Assembly (NCBI RefSeq): GCF_001975985.1
Contig: NZ_MTQF01000003.1
Span: forward strand, 433,426 to 487,422
Source: [Flexibacter] sp. ATCC 35103
GTDB lineage: Bacteria; Bacteroidota; Bacteroidia; Flavobacteriales; Flavobacteriaceae
Reading direction: 5' to 3'
DNA: 53,997 nucleotides
In this document: positions 1 through 8,547 of the stretch, piece after piece
How the letters are laid out: each line of letters opens with the position of its first letter
How positions within the stretch are numbered: position 1 is the first letter of the stretch
Translations under genes and position numbers: made by a program
Notes under the pieces: generated by a model
Databases searched by the model: none
Told to the model about the DNA's origin: nothing
Seen by the model: only the letters and a program-made list of their open reading frames with translations

Positions 1-23
1 TGTGAAATTCGTGGCAAAAAAGG

Positions 24-500
24 TTAGAATAAACTTTGCTGAGTTGTTGGGTTTTCGTGATCTATTAACCATTTCTTACGGGATAATCCTCCTGCATAAC
101 CAGTTAAAGAACCATTTGTGCCAATAACCCGATGACATGGAACTACAATCCATAACGGATTTTTGCCATTGGCAGATGCAACAGCACGAATCGCTTTTAT
201 GTCGCCTAGTTTTTTGGTTTGATCCATGTAGGTTATTGTTTTTCCATATGGAATTTCCAACAACGATTTCCAGACTTTCTGCTGAAATTCGGTACCTTTT
301 GGATTTAGTTTAAAATCAAAATCAATTCTTTTTTTGTCAAAGTATTCCTGAAGTTGCAAAACAGCAGTTTTTAAAACTTCCGGAATTTCAGAAGAAATTT
401 CATTTGTACCAACATCAGAAACGGATATTACAGCAATACCATCTTCATCCCCAACAATTTTGGTGATTCCTAAAGGCGAATTGATGTAAACTGTTTCCAT
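24..500 (-). CDS. ogt: methylated-DNA--protein-cysteine S-methyltransferase (Ogt-type)
   Basis: Cytoplasmic suicide repair protein that moves the alkyl group from O6-alkylguanine in DNA onto its own cysteine. The 158-aa protein has the active-site motif PCHRV (acceptor Cys122) followed by the G-Y-A-G-G-L stretch of the substrate pocket. The RAVASANGKNP segment just before it matches the DNA-recognition helix and asparagine hinge of the family. The length fits a stand-alone Ogt-type protein without the Ada regulatory domain. The N-terminal 65 residues are poorly conserved, as usual. It is separated by 133 bp from the next leftward gene, so it is probably transcribed alone. Family assignment is firm; ogt rather than a generic name is a convention. 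Confidence 0.95.
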   Translation of the reverse strand: METVYINSPLGITKIVGDEDGIAVISVSDVGTNEISSEIPEVLKTAVLQLQEYFDKKRIDFDFKLNPKGTEFQQKVWKSLLEIPYGKTITYMDQTKKLGDIKAIRAVASANGKNPLWIVVPCHRVIGTNGSLTGYAGGLSRKKWLIDHENPTTQQSLF

Positions 501-633
501 GTTTTTTTAATATAAAGTTCGTAAAGTTTTTTAAACCATATAATTTATAGAAGTAAATTTAAGTTTTGATATCGCAAAGTTTAGTAACCCTTTCATTTAA
601 ATGAACTTATGTAACTTATATGGTTTAAGCATT

Positions 634-1458
634 TTAATAATTTTCTAAACTAAATTGATAACCTAAAATGCTTTCAACTTTTTCACTTGAAATAACCTTT
701 TTAATATTCGATTTTTCAGGGCTGAATTTTGGTAAAGTTAAGTTTTGTACTTTTGCTTTTTGCGTATAATATTCCTCTCTTGTAGGATGAAAAGGAGCAA
801 CACCATTAAAAACTTCCTTCCATTTTGAATGCCTGATAATTTCTTCGATAATGGCAATACAATCTTTTTGATGAATTAAGTTCACCGGAGCATCAGGGTT
901 TTCGAGATTTTCTTTCCCGGCCAGAAATTTTACCGGATGACGGTCTTCGCCAATTAATCCTCCAAAACGTAAAATTGTGGTTTCGAAATTTTGATTTTTT
1001 TGAAGAATTGCTTCTGCCAAAAGCAATTGTTTGCCACTTTCAGTTTCCGGATTGGCAATTGTTTCTTCGGTTATAACTCCGTTTTCATCTCCATAAATAG
1101 AAGTTGAACTAACAAAAAGAACATTTTTTACAGTTGATTTTTCTATAAATGGAATTAGGTTTTCTATTTTTTCTACAAATATTTTTCTGGAAGGATTGGA
1201 AATATCTGTATTACTTCCTCGCAATTTGGGCGGAATATCTATAATTAAGATTTCACTTTTAGATAAAAAATCGTTGATACTTTCTGAAACGCTTTCGCTT
1301 TCAAGTGCTACCAAAAACGGATTTATTCCAGCTTCTTCCAAAACAGAAAGTTTATTTTCAGAAGTCGTAGATCCGTTTACTGAATATCCTTTGTGAATTA
1401 ATTTTTTTGCTAATGGCAATCCAAGCCATCCGCAGCCTAATATGCTTATTTGTGTCAT
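634..1458 (-). CDS. NAD(P)-binding SDR/epimerase-like protein (YeeZ-like)
   Basis: A 274-aa cytoplasmic protein with an N-terminal Rossmann nucleotide-binding loop (GCGWLG, Gly8/10/13). A serine-rich strand then leads into S-I-Y-G-D around residue 122, the position of the catalytic tyrosine in extended SDR epimerases. The lysine expected four residues after that tyrosine is absent, so classical epimerase chemistry is doubtful. The best match I recognise is the YeeZ/NAD-dependent epimerase-dehydratase group of unknown substrate. It stands alone; a 28-bp perfect inverted repeat (1497-1602) lies just upstream of its start. Family moderately sure, substrate unknown. Confidence 0.8.
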   Translation of the reverse strand: MTQISILGCGWLGLPLAKKLIHKGYSVNGSTTSENKLSVLEEAGINPFLVALESESVSESINDFLSKSEILIIDIPPKLRGSNTDISNPSRKIFVEKIENLIPFIEKSTVKNVLFVSSTSIYGDENGVITEETIANPETESGKQLLLAEAILQKNQNFETTILRFGGLIGEDRHPVKFLAGKENLENPDAPVNLIHQKDCIAIIEEIIRHSKWKEVFNGVAPFHPTREEYYTQKAKVQNLTLPKFSPEKSNIKKVISSEKVESILGYQFSLENY

Positions 1459-1496
1459 TTTTTTTGAGGTTCAGAGGAGCAAAGTTACAAAGGTTT

Positions 1497-1602
1497 TTGT
1501 CATCCTGAGCGAAGTCGAAGGACACGAAAGAAGCTCCGCTTAGTAAGTTGTCAATCTTTATAGAGTTACTTGTATGTCCTTCGACTTCGCTCAGGATGAC
1601 AA
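1497..1602. repeat. Intergenic element with 28-bp perfect inverted repeats
   Basis: Arms 1497-1524 and 1575-1602 are exact reverse complements over 28 nt, with a 50-nt spacer. The core CTGAGCGAAGTCGAAG (1505-1520) recurs at 22577-22592, so this is a dispersed repeat family rather than a private terminator. It lies between the YeeZ-like gene and the GNAT gene, both leftward, and could end GNAT transcription. Confidence 0.9.
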
Positions 1603-1636
1603 GTTTAAAAGAAAAACTTTGCGCGACTTTTCCAGA

Positions 1637-2092
1637 TTATTTTTTTAAATCCAAAGTAAATCGAACTTTATCTTTTCCTTTTCCGCCAATTCGGTTATAG
1701 AATTTAATCGCTCTTTCGTTAAATTCCGGTGTTTGCCATTGTATATCGATGCAATTTTTCTCGATTGCGATTTGTTTTAGTTTGTCGATTAAGATCTCAC
1801 CAATGCCAAAACTTCTGGCTTCCGGTTCTAAAAACAAACAATCCATATACATAAAAGTTGCAGCATCCCAAGTGGAATAATCAAAAGTGTATGAAACATA
1901 ACCAACAATAGTTTCTTTTGCTGCTACAACTAAACAGAATAATTTTGGATTTTCATGAAACAATGCTTCTTTTAATTTTTGTTCTTTTCCTTTCGGAGAA
2001 AAATCAGCTTTCTCAAATTCAGCATGTTTTTGACATAAAACAACCAGTTTTGGTACATCTGATAATTCGCAATTCCTTATTGAATATTCCAT
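1637..2092 (-). CDS. GNAT-family N-acetyltransferase
   Basis: A 151-aa single-domain acetyltransferase predicted to use acetyl-CoA on an unknown small-molecule or protein amine in the cytoplasm. The acetyl-CoA pyrophosphate-binding loop is visible as ARSFGIGEILIDKL near residues 93-106. It is followed by the C-terminal N-E-R-A-I-K-F-Y motif typical of the fold. Its start overlaps the end of the upstream LysR gene by 16 nt, so the two are translationally coupled and transcribed together. The regulator may therefore control its own acetyltransferase partner, but that is inference. Confidence 0.88.
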   Translation of the reverse strand: MEYSIRNCELSDVPKLVVLCQKHAEFEKADFSPKGKEQKLKEALFHENPKLFCLVVAAKETIVGYVSYTFDYSTWDAATFMYMDCLFLEPEARSFGIGEILIDKLKQIAIEKNCIDIQWQTPEFNERAIKFYNRIGGKGKDKVRFTLDLKK

Positions 2093-2979
2093 TGCAGATT
2101 GATTTCGTTTTGTAAAAAGGTAATAAAATGATGAAAGTAGTCCGGATATTGCTGATTTTCACGAATTGCTATAAAATGTTTTCTTCTTAAACCGTTTTTA
2201 CCAATTTTAATGGCTTTAATTGGATTGTTTTTTAAATGTGGCAACAATGCCCATTTTGCCATAGACATTACGCCCATATCAGCTTTAACCATTTCCAGTG
2301 AAGCTTCTGTCAAAGGAAGTGGCGTGATTTTTTTTGGTGTTACTTTAGCCGGAGCCAAAACAAATTGGTGAATCGTTACCGTTTCCATTGGAAGTGAATG
2401 AATTAGTAAATGTTCGTTTATAAAATCCTCTGCAACGACATATTTTTTATTTGCCCAGGCGTGATTTTCAGAAACCGCCATAACAACTTCATCCTGAAAA
2501 AGCTCAATATATTTAATGTTATTGTCTTTAATCTGATCGCTGATAATGGCGATATCAATTGTGTTTTCAAGTAACTTTTGTAACGGAATATGAGTCGCTT
2601 CGGTTATAATTTTCAATTCTACATTTGGATATAAATTGTGAAATTGTTTTAAAACCGGAGGAAGCCAGTGATAACTGGAATAACATTCTGTGCTAATTCT
2701 GATTTCGCCGTGTTCACCATAAACCATTTGTTTGATTTGAGATTCGGTTTGAGAGAGTTTTTCCAGAATTTCATTGGCGAGTTCATAGATTTTTTCTCCC
2801 GCTTTGGTTAAAACTAACTTTTTGTTTGTTCTCAAAAAAATGGCAGTTCCCAATTGATATTCAGCTTCTTTGAGTTGGTGGCTCAAGGCTGATTGTGTCA
2901 AATGCAATTTGTCTATCGCTTTGGTAATGCTTCCTTCTTCGACAATTGCTTTTATTAATCGTAAATGACGTATTTCCAT
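2077..2979 (-). CDS. LysR-family transcriptional regulator, MetR-like
   Basis: A 300-aa DNA-binding regulator. The N-terminal winged helix-turn-helix (residues 15-45, GSITKAIDKLHLTQSALSHQ) is followed by a periplasmic-binding-protein-like effector domain. The stretch S-T-E-C-Y-S-S-Y-H-W-L-P-P resembles the start of the effector domain of MetR, which responds to homocysteine, more than that of generic LysR proteins. It overlaps the GNAT gene downstream and is divergent from a rhodanese gene (91-145 bp between starts), the standard arrangement for a LysR protein and its target. A role in sulfur metabolism is inferred from these two facts. Confidence 0.9.
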   Translation of the reverse strand: MEIRHLRLIKAIVEEGSITKAIDKLHLTQSALSHQLKEAEYQLGTAIFLRTNKKLVLTKAGEKIYELANEILEKLSQTESQIKQMVYGEHGEIRISTECYSSYHWLPPVLKQFHNLYPNVELKIITEATHIPLQKLLENTIDIAIISDQIKDNNIKYIELFQDEVVMAVSENHAWANKKYVVAEDFINEHLLIHSLPMETVTIHQFVLAPAKVTPKKITPLPLTEASLEMVKADMGVMSMAKWALLPHLKNNPIKAIKIGKNGLRRKHFIAIRENQQYPDYFHHFITFLQNEINLQWNIQ

Positions 2980-3123
2980 CTTTTAAGAGTTAGTATACAA
3001 AGGAACAAAATTTTAGAATGGTTTTTCTATGAAATAAAGTAATCAACTTGATGAATTCTTTTCGTTTTTATGGAAAGTAAGCTTCAATTACTTTTGAAAA
3101 AACAAATCATAAAAACGCTAAAG

Positions 3124-3519
3124 ATGGAAAATCAAATTAAACACTATGAAAACAAACTAGCATTCGAAATGGATCCTTCAGATTTATTTGATGCTTTAAA
3201 CAACGGAGAAAAGGTAATTGTTATTGATGCCAGAAAAGCTTTTGGTTATGAAGCAGAGCATATTCCTACTGCAATTAATATCCCGCATCGCGAAATGACG
3301 GTTGAAAGCACAAATAACTTGGATAAAGATGTTTTGTATGTGACGTATTGCGACGGAATTGGCTGCAATGCTTCAACAAAAGGAGCTTTGAATATGGCAA
3401 AACTAGGCTTCAAAGTAAAAGAGCTAATAGGAGGAATAGAGTGGTGGAAGTTTGACGGTTATGCCACCGAAGGTACAAACGGTGTAAAAGCAGGTTTAAA
3501 AATCGAATGTGCTTGTTGA
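3124..3519 (+). CDS. rhodanese-like domain protein
   Basis: Single-domain rhodanese, probably a persulfide-carrying sulfurtransferase in the cytoplasm. The active-site loop Y-C-D-G-I-G-C-N carries the catalytic cysteine, and the VIDARKAFGYEAEHIPTAIN segment is the family signature before it. A second ATG at 3124 (MENQIKHYENKL) is preferred over 3070 because the extra 18 residues are basic, low-complexity and outside the domain. The protein ends in C-A-C, adding two cysteines. It is divergent from the MetR-like regulator. The substrate is unknown; similar proteins serve in thiosulfate or persulfide transfer. A hairpin terminator follows at 3583. Confidence 0.9.
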   Translation: MENQIKHYENKLAFEMDPSDLFDALNNGEKVIVIDARKAFGYEAEHIPTAINIPHREMTVESTNNLDKDVLYVTYCDGIGCNASTKGALNMAKLGFKVKELIGGIEWWKFDGYATEGTNGVKAGLKIECAC

Positions 3520-3582
3520 TTTTCTAGGGGCAAAGGTTCAAAGTTGCAAAGGTTCAAAGGTTTTTAAGGTATTCTAAAAAAC

Positions 3583-3610
3583 AAAAAGCACTATTTTCAT
3601 AGTGCTTTTT
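3583..3610. terminator. Bidirectional hairpin terminator after rhodanese gene
   Basis: Stem AAAAAGCACTAT / ATAGTGCTTTTT, 12 bp and perfect with a 4-nt loop, A-run before and T-run after. It lies between the rhodanese gene and the convergent AHSA1-like gene and can serve both. It sits inside degenerate copies of a CAAAGGTTCAAAG-type repeat on either side. Confidence 0.85.
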
Positions 3611-3667
3611 TTAAACCTTTGTGCTTATGCTTTGTGCCTTTGTACCTTTGAGCCTCTGTACCTTATT

Positions 3668-4087
3668 TTAAGATTCTATTAAAGCTTTCAGACCTTGAAG
3701 AATTGGATTTTCTTCTCCTTGCGGTTCTTCCTGAACGGCGCCGGGACGATTGTCTTCCTGAATGATTTCAAGTTTTATTTTCTGATTTTCTTCAGATAGA
3801 ATATAGCTCATTATAAAGTAATTCTCCGGTTTGTCTTCTAATTCCGGCCTTGGGAAAAACAGAGAGTATTTGATTTTCTTATTTGGAACAACATCTAAAA
3901 CAGTTCCCCATTGCTCAAAAACCTGACCTTCCCATTCGTTTTTAAATCTGATTTCGTTACCAATTTTCCAATCTGTAATTAAATCACTTCCGTATTGCCA
4001 TTGTTTGACCAATTCTGGCTTTGTCAATGTGTTCCAAACTTTTTCTATTGGAGCATCAAGATAGATTGTTGAAATATTTGTTGCCAT
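3668..4087 (-). CDS. SRPBCC / AHSA1-like domain protein
   Basis: A 139-aa START-like (Bet v1 fold) protein. The N-terminal T-I-Y-L-D-A-P-I-E-K-V-W-N-T-L-T-K-P-E pattern and the central R-F-K-N-E-W-E-G-Q-V segment are typical of Activator of Hsp90 ATPase homologue 1-like proteins. In bacteria such proteins bind hydrophobic ligands, and their roles are mostly unknown. It is the last gene of a leftward operon, 10 bp after the M28 peptidase gene. No signal peptide is seen, so it is cytoplasmic. Confidence 0.85.
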   Translation of the reverse strand: MATNISTIYLDAPIEKVWNTLTKPELVKQWQYGSDLITDWKIGNEIRFKNEWEGQVFEQWGTVLDVVPNKKIKYSLFFPRPELEDKPENYFIMSYILSEENQKIKLEIIQEDNRPGAVQEEPQGEENPILQGLKALIES

Positions 4088-4097
4088 AACAAGTATC

Positions 4098-6491
4098 TTA
4101 TTGTGGTTTTACAATAGATTTTAAGCTGTCTTTTGAAACAACAGTACTATCTTTTACTACTGTTGCGGCTGGTATAGTGGCTACTGGTGCTGTATATTTT
4201 TTTATTTTCTGCTGAATTAATACGGCATCATTCAAAACAAACGGTGTTGGCATCATCCAGTCGTTTCTTGGTTTTATCTGGAACAACGGATTTGTCATTA
4301 AATCAAAAGAACTTTCAATTAGATCCATGTCAAAAATAGACGATTTATTAATATAAAAATCCATTACAAGAGGTTCGTTACCAACTACATAATAACAGAT
4401 AATTTTACTGCCGTCGCGTTCTAAGCGATTTCCTTTTTGGTCTGAAGTTGCAACTCCATTGGCTTTAAAATTATATAAAGTCATTTTTGGATTGGCATAA
4501 ATATCATAACGGTTTACTTTTCTATTAGGCGTGATTTTGATTTTTAGATATCTGTTATTGCCCACAACGCTGTCTTTTAAGAAAGCAATTGTTGGTTTTG
4601 GAACATCTACTACAGGTGCAATGGCACTATATGTGAAACCAGAATTATATTTACTTGCCAGCGGAAGAGCGTTTAAACCTACCGCTTTTTGATTTTTTTC
4701 TCCTAAATAAGTTTTGGTCCATTCGTCTAAATTCACGTCGTAAGTTGCCCAAACAGCAGAGTTTGTGTTCGCATTATAAATATATAATAAGCTGTTTGAT
4801 TTTGCTTTTCCATGCTCGTAACCGGAATGATAACCTGCATAAATAAAGAATCCTATAGATACAGCAAAGAAAAGCATGGTCCAGACTCCTTTTTTAAAGA
4901 AAGCTCCAAAAATTGGCAGTAATAATCCAAAAAGAAGAACGGTGAGAATAGCACTACCATAAAGAATTTTGAGACCCAAACCTACCGGGAACATTACGAT
5001 AAAAGGCGCTACAATGGCCAGTGCAGGTATGCTAAATAATAAATTGAGACCTAAACTATAATGTTGGGTAAGAACAAAAATTCCGAATAACAGAACTCCA
5101 AAATAAACCGGAATAATCAGGAAACCTGCGCCAGTTAAGCTATTTGCTAAAAATGCATTTATAATAATCCAGAGTAACAAAGGTGCTACAAAGTGATTCA
5201 TTGTGATTTTTGCTTCTGAAAAATGGTGATAAAAAGCAAAAGAAATGGCAATACTCAGCGTTACAAAAGCGCCAATATAAGCGTGTCCGTTATAGGTAAA
5301 CCCATTAAGAAGATCGGAATATTGGGGATATATTTCTAATATAATTTTCCAGCCTAAAAAAGTAACTAATCCGGAAATTGCAATTGATCCCAAAAGCGGA
5401 ACAAATCCTCTGAAAATTTCCCTGAAAGTAATAACACGTTTTGCTTTGCCTATAAAAATAAAAAGAATCAATAGACCTAAAGCTATAATAGTCATTGGAA
5501 AAACCCAGCTAAACGGGTAACTTATAAAGGAGAATGGAGCACTAAAATAAACATCGTCCTGAGTTGAATTTGTAGTGTTTAAGTCTACATTCGAAAAATA
5601 TTTTAATAATGGCATCAGGTAAGTTCCCTGATGAGCAAGAGTTGTTTTGCTTAAATGCTGAACGTCGTCTTGTTGTGTATGGTAATTATAATGCCCGTCT
5701 ATAAAGGCGAAATTAAACCCTTGTATGTTTCCTTGTTTTCTAAAAACAGTTAGATCAGTATCATTTGGCAGCATTTTGTAGATGCTGTACATCAACGAGT
5801 TTGAAACCGGATATTTAGTTTTTGCATTCGAAAATTCTTTTACCAGAGCTTCATTGCCTTTGTTGGTTTCCATCAGCATATAACTTGGTCCTGAAGAACC
5901 CCTTGCTTCAAAATTAATGACCAGACCAACTTCTTTTGCCCAAGGATGTTTGTTTACGAAAAGTGCAGCTCCATTTAAACCCAATTCTTCGGCATCAGAA
6001 AAAAGAATAATGATGTCATTCTTATGTGGTTGTTTGGCATATAAAAAAGCACGAATTCCCTCTAATATTGTCGCTACTCCTGAGGCATCGTCGCTTGCAC
6101 CTTTAGAAAATGAATGTGGGGCACTGTCATAATGTGATAGTAACAATAACGCTTTTGAATTGTTTGTACCTTTTATTCGGGCCAGTATGTTTTTGGACTT
6201 TACTAAAAGACCTTTGTCGTTAAGAGTAAAACCTTCCTGAACAGAAGTTTCCAATCCAATTCTGTTAAGTTCAAGTTTTAGATAATTTGCAACCAGTTCG
6301 TGATTGGTTGAACCAACATAGTGTGGCTTTTGAGCAATAATTTCGACTTGATTCAGCGCTCTTTCGGTAGAAAATTCAGCAAGAGCTTCTTCATCTTTCG
6401 AAATCCATTGTGGCATCATCGAGGCGTAAATGATGCCTAGAATTGCTAAAACGCAGACTATGGCCAGAATTGAGGTGGGGTTTTTCTTCAT
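4098..6491 (-). CDS. M28-family zinc aminopeptidase with multi-pass membrane domain
   Basis: A 797-aa membrane peptidase. An N-terminal anchor (about residues 8-26) leads into an M28 domain with a full two-zinc site: His120 and Asp122 in SHYDSAP, Asp134/135 in GASDDASG, Glu168/169 in SDAEELG, and a later H-T-Q-Q-D-D region. Residues about 330-560 form roughly nine membrane helices, followed by a soluble C-terminal domain and a Pro/Ala/Val/Lys tail. This resembles Fxna/ERMP1-type peptidases, with the catalytic domain probably periplasmic. It starts 6 bp after the zinc-finger gene and belongs to the same operon. Substrate unknown; exopeptidase activity is expected from the family. Confidence 0.9.
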   Translation of the reverse strand: MKKNPTSILAIVCVLAILGIIYASMMPQWISKDEEALAEFSTERALNQVEIIAQKPHYVGSTNHELVANYLKLELNRIGLETSVQEGFTLNDKGLLVKSKNILARIKGTNNSKALLLLSHYDSAPHSFSKGASDDASGVATILEGIRAFLYAKQPHKNDIIILFSDAEELGLNGAALFVNKHPWAKEVGLVINFEARGSSGPSYMLMETNKGNEALVKEFSNAKTKYPVSNSLMYSIYKMLPNDTDLTVFRKQGNIQGFNFAFIDGHYNYHTQQDDVQHLSKTTLAHQGTYLMPLLKYFSNVDLNTTNSTQDDVYFSAPFSFISYPFSWVFPMTIIALGLLILFIFIGKAKRVITFREIFRGFVPLLGSIAISGLVTFLGWKIILEIYPQYSDLLNGFTYNGHAYIGAFVTLSIAISFAFYHHFSEAKITMNHFVAPLLLWIIINAFLANSLTGAGFLIIPVYFGVLLFGIFVLTQHYSLGLNLLFSIPALAIVAPFIVMFPVGLGLKILYGSAILTVLLFGLLLPIFGAFFKKGVWTMLFFAVSIGFFIYAGYHSGYEHGKAKSNSLLYIYNANTNSAVWATYDVNLDEWTKTYLGEKNQKAVGLNALPLASKYNSGFTYSAIAPVVDVPKPTIAFLKDSVVGNNRYLKIKITPNRKVNRYDIYANPKMTLYNFKANGVATSDQKGNRLERDGSKIICYYVVGNEPLVMDFYINKSSIFDMDLIESSFDLMTNPLFQIKPRNDWMMPTPFVLNDAVLIQQKIKKYTAPVATIPAATVVKDSTVVSKDSLKSIVKPQ

Positions 6492-6497
6492 TACGTA

Positions 6498-6845
6498 CTA
6501 TATTTCTTTTTTAACAAGCATAAAATAATCATTGTCCAAAGAGCGATATCCTTGATCATACAAGAAATAGTAGGTATTTCCTGTTTTGGTTTGCAAGATA
6601 TTGGTAAAGAAATCGAAATCAAAACCTTTATTGATCATTTTATCTCTTGTTGCCCTAGATTTTCCATCAGTATTTAATTCAGACAAAATACGGTAATTTT
6701 TTCGTAATTTGTTGTTTACATTCCTCATGAAATTGTTACTGTCTTTATTTATTTTATTGTTGTACGCATTTCTGCAACTATCTGAACAGAATTTTTTGTC
6801 TTCACGACCAACTATTTTTTCGAAACATTCAAGACAGGCTTTCAT
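6498..6845 (-). CDS. small treble-clef zinc-finger protein, unknown function
   Basis: A 115-aa protein beginning M-K-A-C-L-E-C-F-E-K, followed by K-F-C-S-D-S-C-R-N-A-Y-N. Cys4, Cys7, Cys20 and Cys24 form a CxxC...CxxxC zinc site like that of DUF2116 or MYND-type treble clefs. The rest is basic, then ends in a hydrophobic/aromatic segment. It overlaps the GNAT-nitrilase gene by 4 nt (ATGA arrangement) and precedes the M28 gene by 6 bp, so it is translationally coupled. The function is not known to me. A nucleic-acid or protein-binding adaptor is possible. Confidence 0.85.
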   Translation of the reverse strand: MKACLECFEKIVGREDKKFCSDSCRNAYNNKINKDSNNFMRNVNNKLRKNYRILSELNTDGKSRATRDKMINKGFDFDFFTNILQTKTGNTYYFLYDQGYRSLDNDYFMLVKKEI

Positions 6846-8371
6846 GGCTCGATCTTTTTGATCTCATACAAATCAGTACGACGATCTTTTAAGATTCTCA
6901 CACTTCCGTGTTCGTGAAGCTGTTTAAGCAAGTTCAAATCGACATCAACAATCAAAGTCATCTCTGTATTTGGAGTTGCTTCGGCCTTAATACCGTTACT
7001 CGGAAAAGCAAAATCTGATGGGGTAAATACAGATGCCTGTGCATATTGAATATCCATATTGTTTACTTTTGGCAAGTTACCAACACAACCAGCAATAGCA
7101 ACATAACATTCGTTTTCTATCGCACGTGCCTGAGAACAGTGTTTTACTCTTGTATAAGCGTTTTGAGTATCTGTTAAAAACGGAACAAATAAAATATTCA
7201 TTCCTTCATTAGCCAGGATTCGCGAAAGTTCCGGAAACTCAACATCGTAACAAATCAGAATTCCAATTTTTCCGCAATCCGTATCAAAGGTCTTGAAGTG
7301 TGATCCGCCTTTCATTCCCCAATGCTGAACTTCGTTTGGTGTAACGTGAATCTTGGTATACATTTCTGATGTTCCGTCTCTTTTGCATAAAAAACCCACA
7401 TTGTATAAGTTGCCATTTTCTAAAAGCGGCATACTTCCGGTAATAATATTAATGTTGTAAGAGATTGCAAATTCCTGGAAACGTTTCCTGATTGGGTCAG
7501 AATATCGGGCAAGTTCACGAATGGCTTCAGCTTCAGATAAATGATTGTAATCTGCCATTAAAGGCGCAATAAATAATTCAGGAAATAGTGCAAAATCAGA
7601 ACCATAACCTGAAACAACATCGATAAAAAATTCTGATTGTTCAAAAAACTCTTCCAGATTATTCAACTGACGCATTTGCCATTGCACCAATCCTAAACGA
7701 ATAACACTTTTTTCAAGGTTGATTAGTTTTGGACTTTCGTCGTAATAAACATTATTCCATTCTAAAAGCACAGCAAATTCCTTAGATTCTTCGTCGCCTT
7801 CCAGATAGTTTTTGATGATCCTTAATACGTGAAAATCATTGCTTAACTGAAATGAAAGTACAGGATCGTGTAGTTCTTTATGTTTTACTTTATCAATATA
7901 AACTTTTGGAGTCATCTTTTTTGCATGTTGAGAATAATTTGGAATTCTTCCTGCAAAAACAATTGCTTTTAGGTTCAATTGCTCGCAAAGTTCTTTACGA
8001 GTATCATATAAACGGCGGCCTAAACGTAAGCCACGATAATTAGGGTGGATAAAAACGTCTATACCGTACAGTATTTCCCCGTCAGGGTTGTGAGTTGAGA
8101 AAGTATAATCGCCTATAATTTGTTTGTAGTTGTGTCTTTTATCTACTAATTTTTCATCGACAATTAGAGATAATGCAGATCCTACAACTACACCGTCAAC
8201 TAGTATAACAAGTTGACCTTCAGGGAATATTGATAATAATTTTTTTATGTCATTAGATCTCCAGTATGAATTGGCCATTTCAGGATACGATTCAACCATG
8301 GAATTTTTTAGCTGCTGATAGTCGTCGAATTCTAAATTTCTTAATTCAACTTTATTGATTTTTGTTTGCAT
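6842..8371 (-). CDS. GNAT N-acetyltransferase / carbon-nitrogen hydrolase fusion
   Basis: A two-domain cytoplasmic enzyme of about 509 aa. The first 210 residues are a GNAT acetyltransferase with the acetyl-CoA loop YRGLRLGRRLYDTR. The second half is a nitrilase-superfamily amidohydrolase with a complete Glu-Lys-Cys triad: Glu in LFPELF, Lys in YTKIH, Cys in LICYDVEFPE (279, 354 and 388 counted from an upstream ATG at 8413). The start at 8371 (MQTKINKVELRNLEF) is preferred because the 14 extra upstream residues are unlike the domain. It heads the operon to 3668. This fusion is a recognised protein class, but its substrate is unknown. An acylated amine or amide intermediate is a reasonable guess. 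Confidence 0.88.
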   Translation of the reverse strand: MQTKINKVELRNLEFDDYQQLKNSMVESYPEMANSYWRSNDIKKLLSIFPEGQLVILVDGVVVGSALSLIVDEKLVDKRHNYKQIIGDYTFSTHNPDGEILYGIDVFIHPNYRGLRLGRRLYDTRKELCEQLNLKAIVFAGRIPNYSQHAKKMTPKVYIDKVKHKELHDPVLSFQLSNDFHVLRIIKNYLEGDEESKEFAVLLEWNNVYYDESPKLINLEKSVIRLGLVQWQMRQLNNLEEFFEQSEFFIDVVSGYGSDFALFPELFIAPLMADYNHLSEAEAIRELARYSDPIRKRFQEFAISYNINIITGSMPLLENGNLYNVGFLCKRDGTSEMYTKIHVTPNEVQHWGMKGGSHFKTFDTDCGKIGILICYDVEFPELSRILANEGMNILFVPFLTDTQNAYTRVKHCSQARAIENECYVAIAGCVGNLPKVNNMDIQYAQASVFTPSDFAFPSNGIKAEATPNTEMTLIVDVDLNLLKQLHEHGSVRILKDRRTDLYEIKKIEP

Positions 8372-8413
8372 TGTAGTATGATTTCTGTTAAATATACAAA
8401 AAAATGTTTCCAT

Positions 8414-8460
8414 TTACAAACGCTTACAAATAGTTACAACCGAATGTAATTAGTTTACAA
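8414..8460. promoter_or_regulatory. Helically phased TTACAA repeats upstream of ssb
   Basis: The hexamer TTACAA occurs at 8414, 8424, 8434 and 8455, spaced 10, 10 and 21 bp, that is on one face of the helix. The skipped slot at 8444 holds ATGTAA, an inverted near-copy. The block lies in the divergent region between the GNAT-nitrilase gene and ssb, where an operator is expected. No known binding protein is assigned. Confidence 0.5.
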
Positions 8461-8547
8461 CCGATTAATTTTTTGAACCTGTCGCATCTTTGCCCTGTTG
8501 AATTTGATAAACGAATTCTTTATAGGAACATTTAAATAGTATACGCC

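Noticed and set aside
2980..3123. Defined LysR T-N11-A operator between regulator and rhodanese
   Set aside because: Several loose matches occur in this AT-rich DNA and none stands out.
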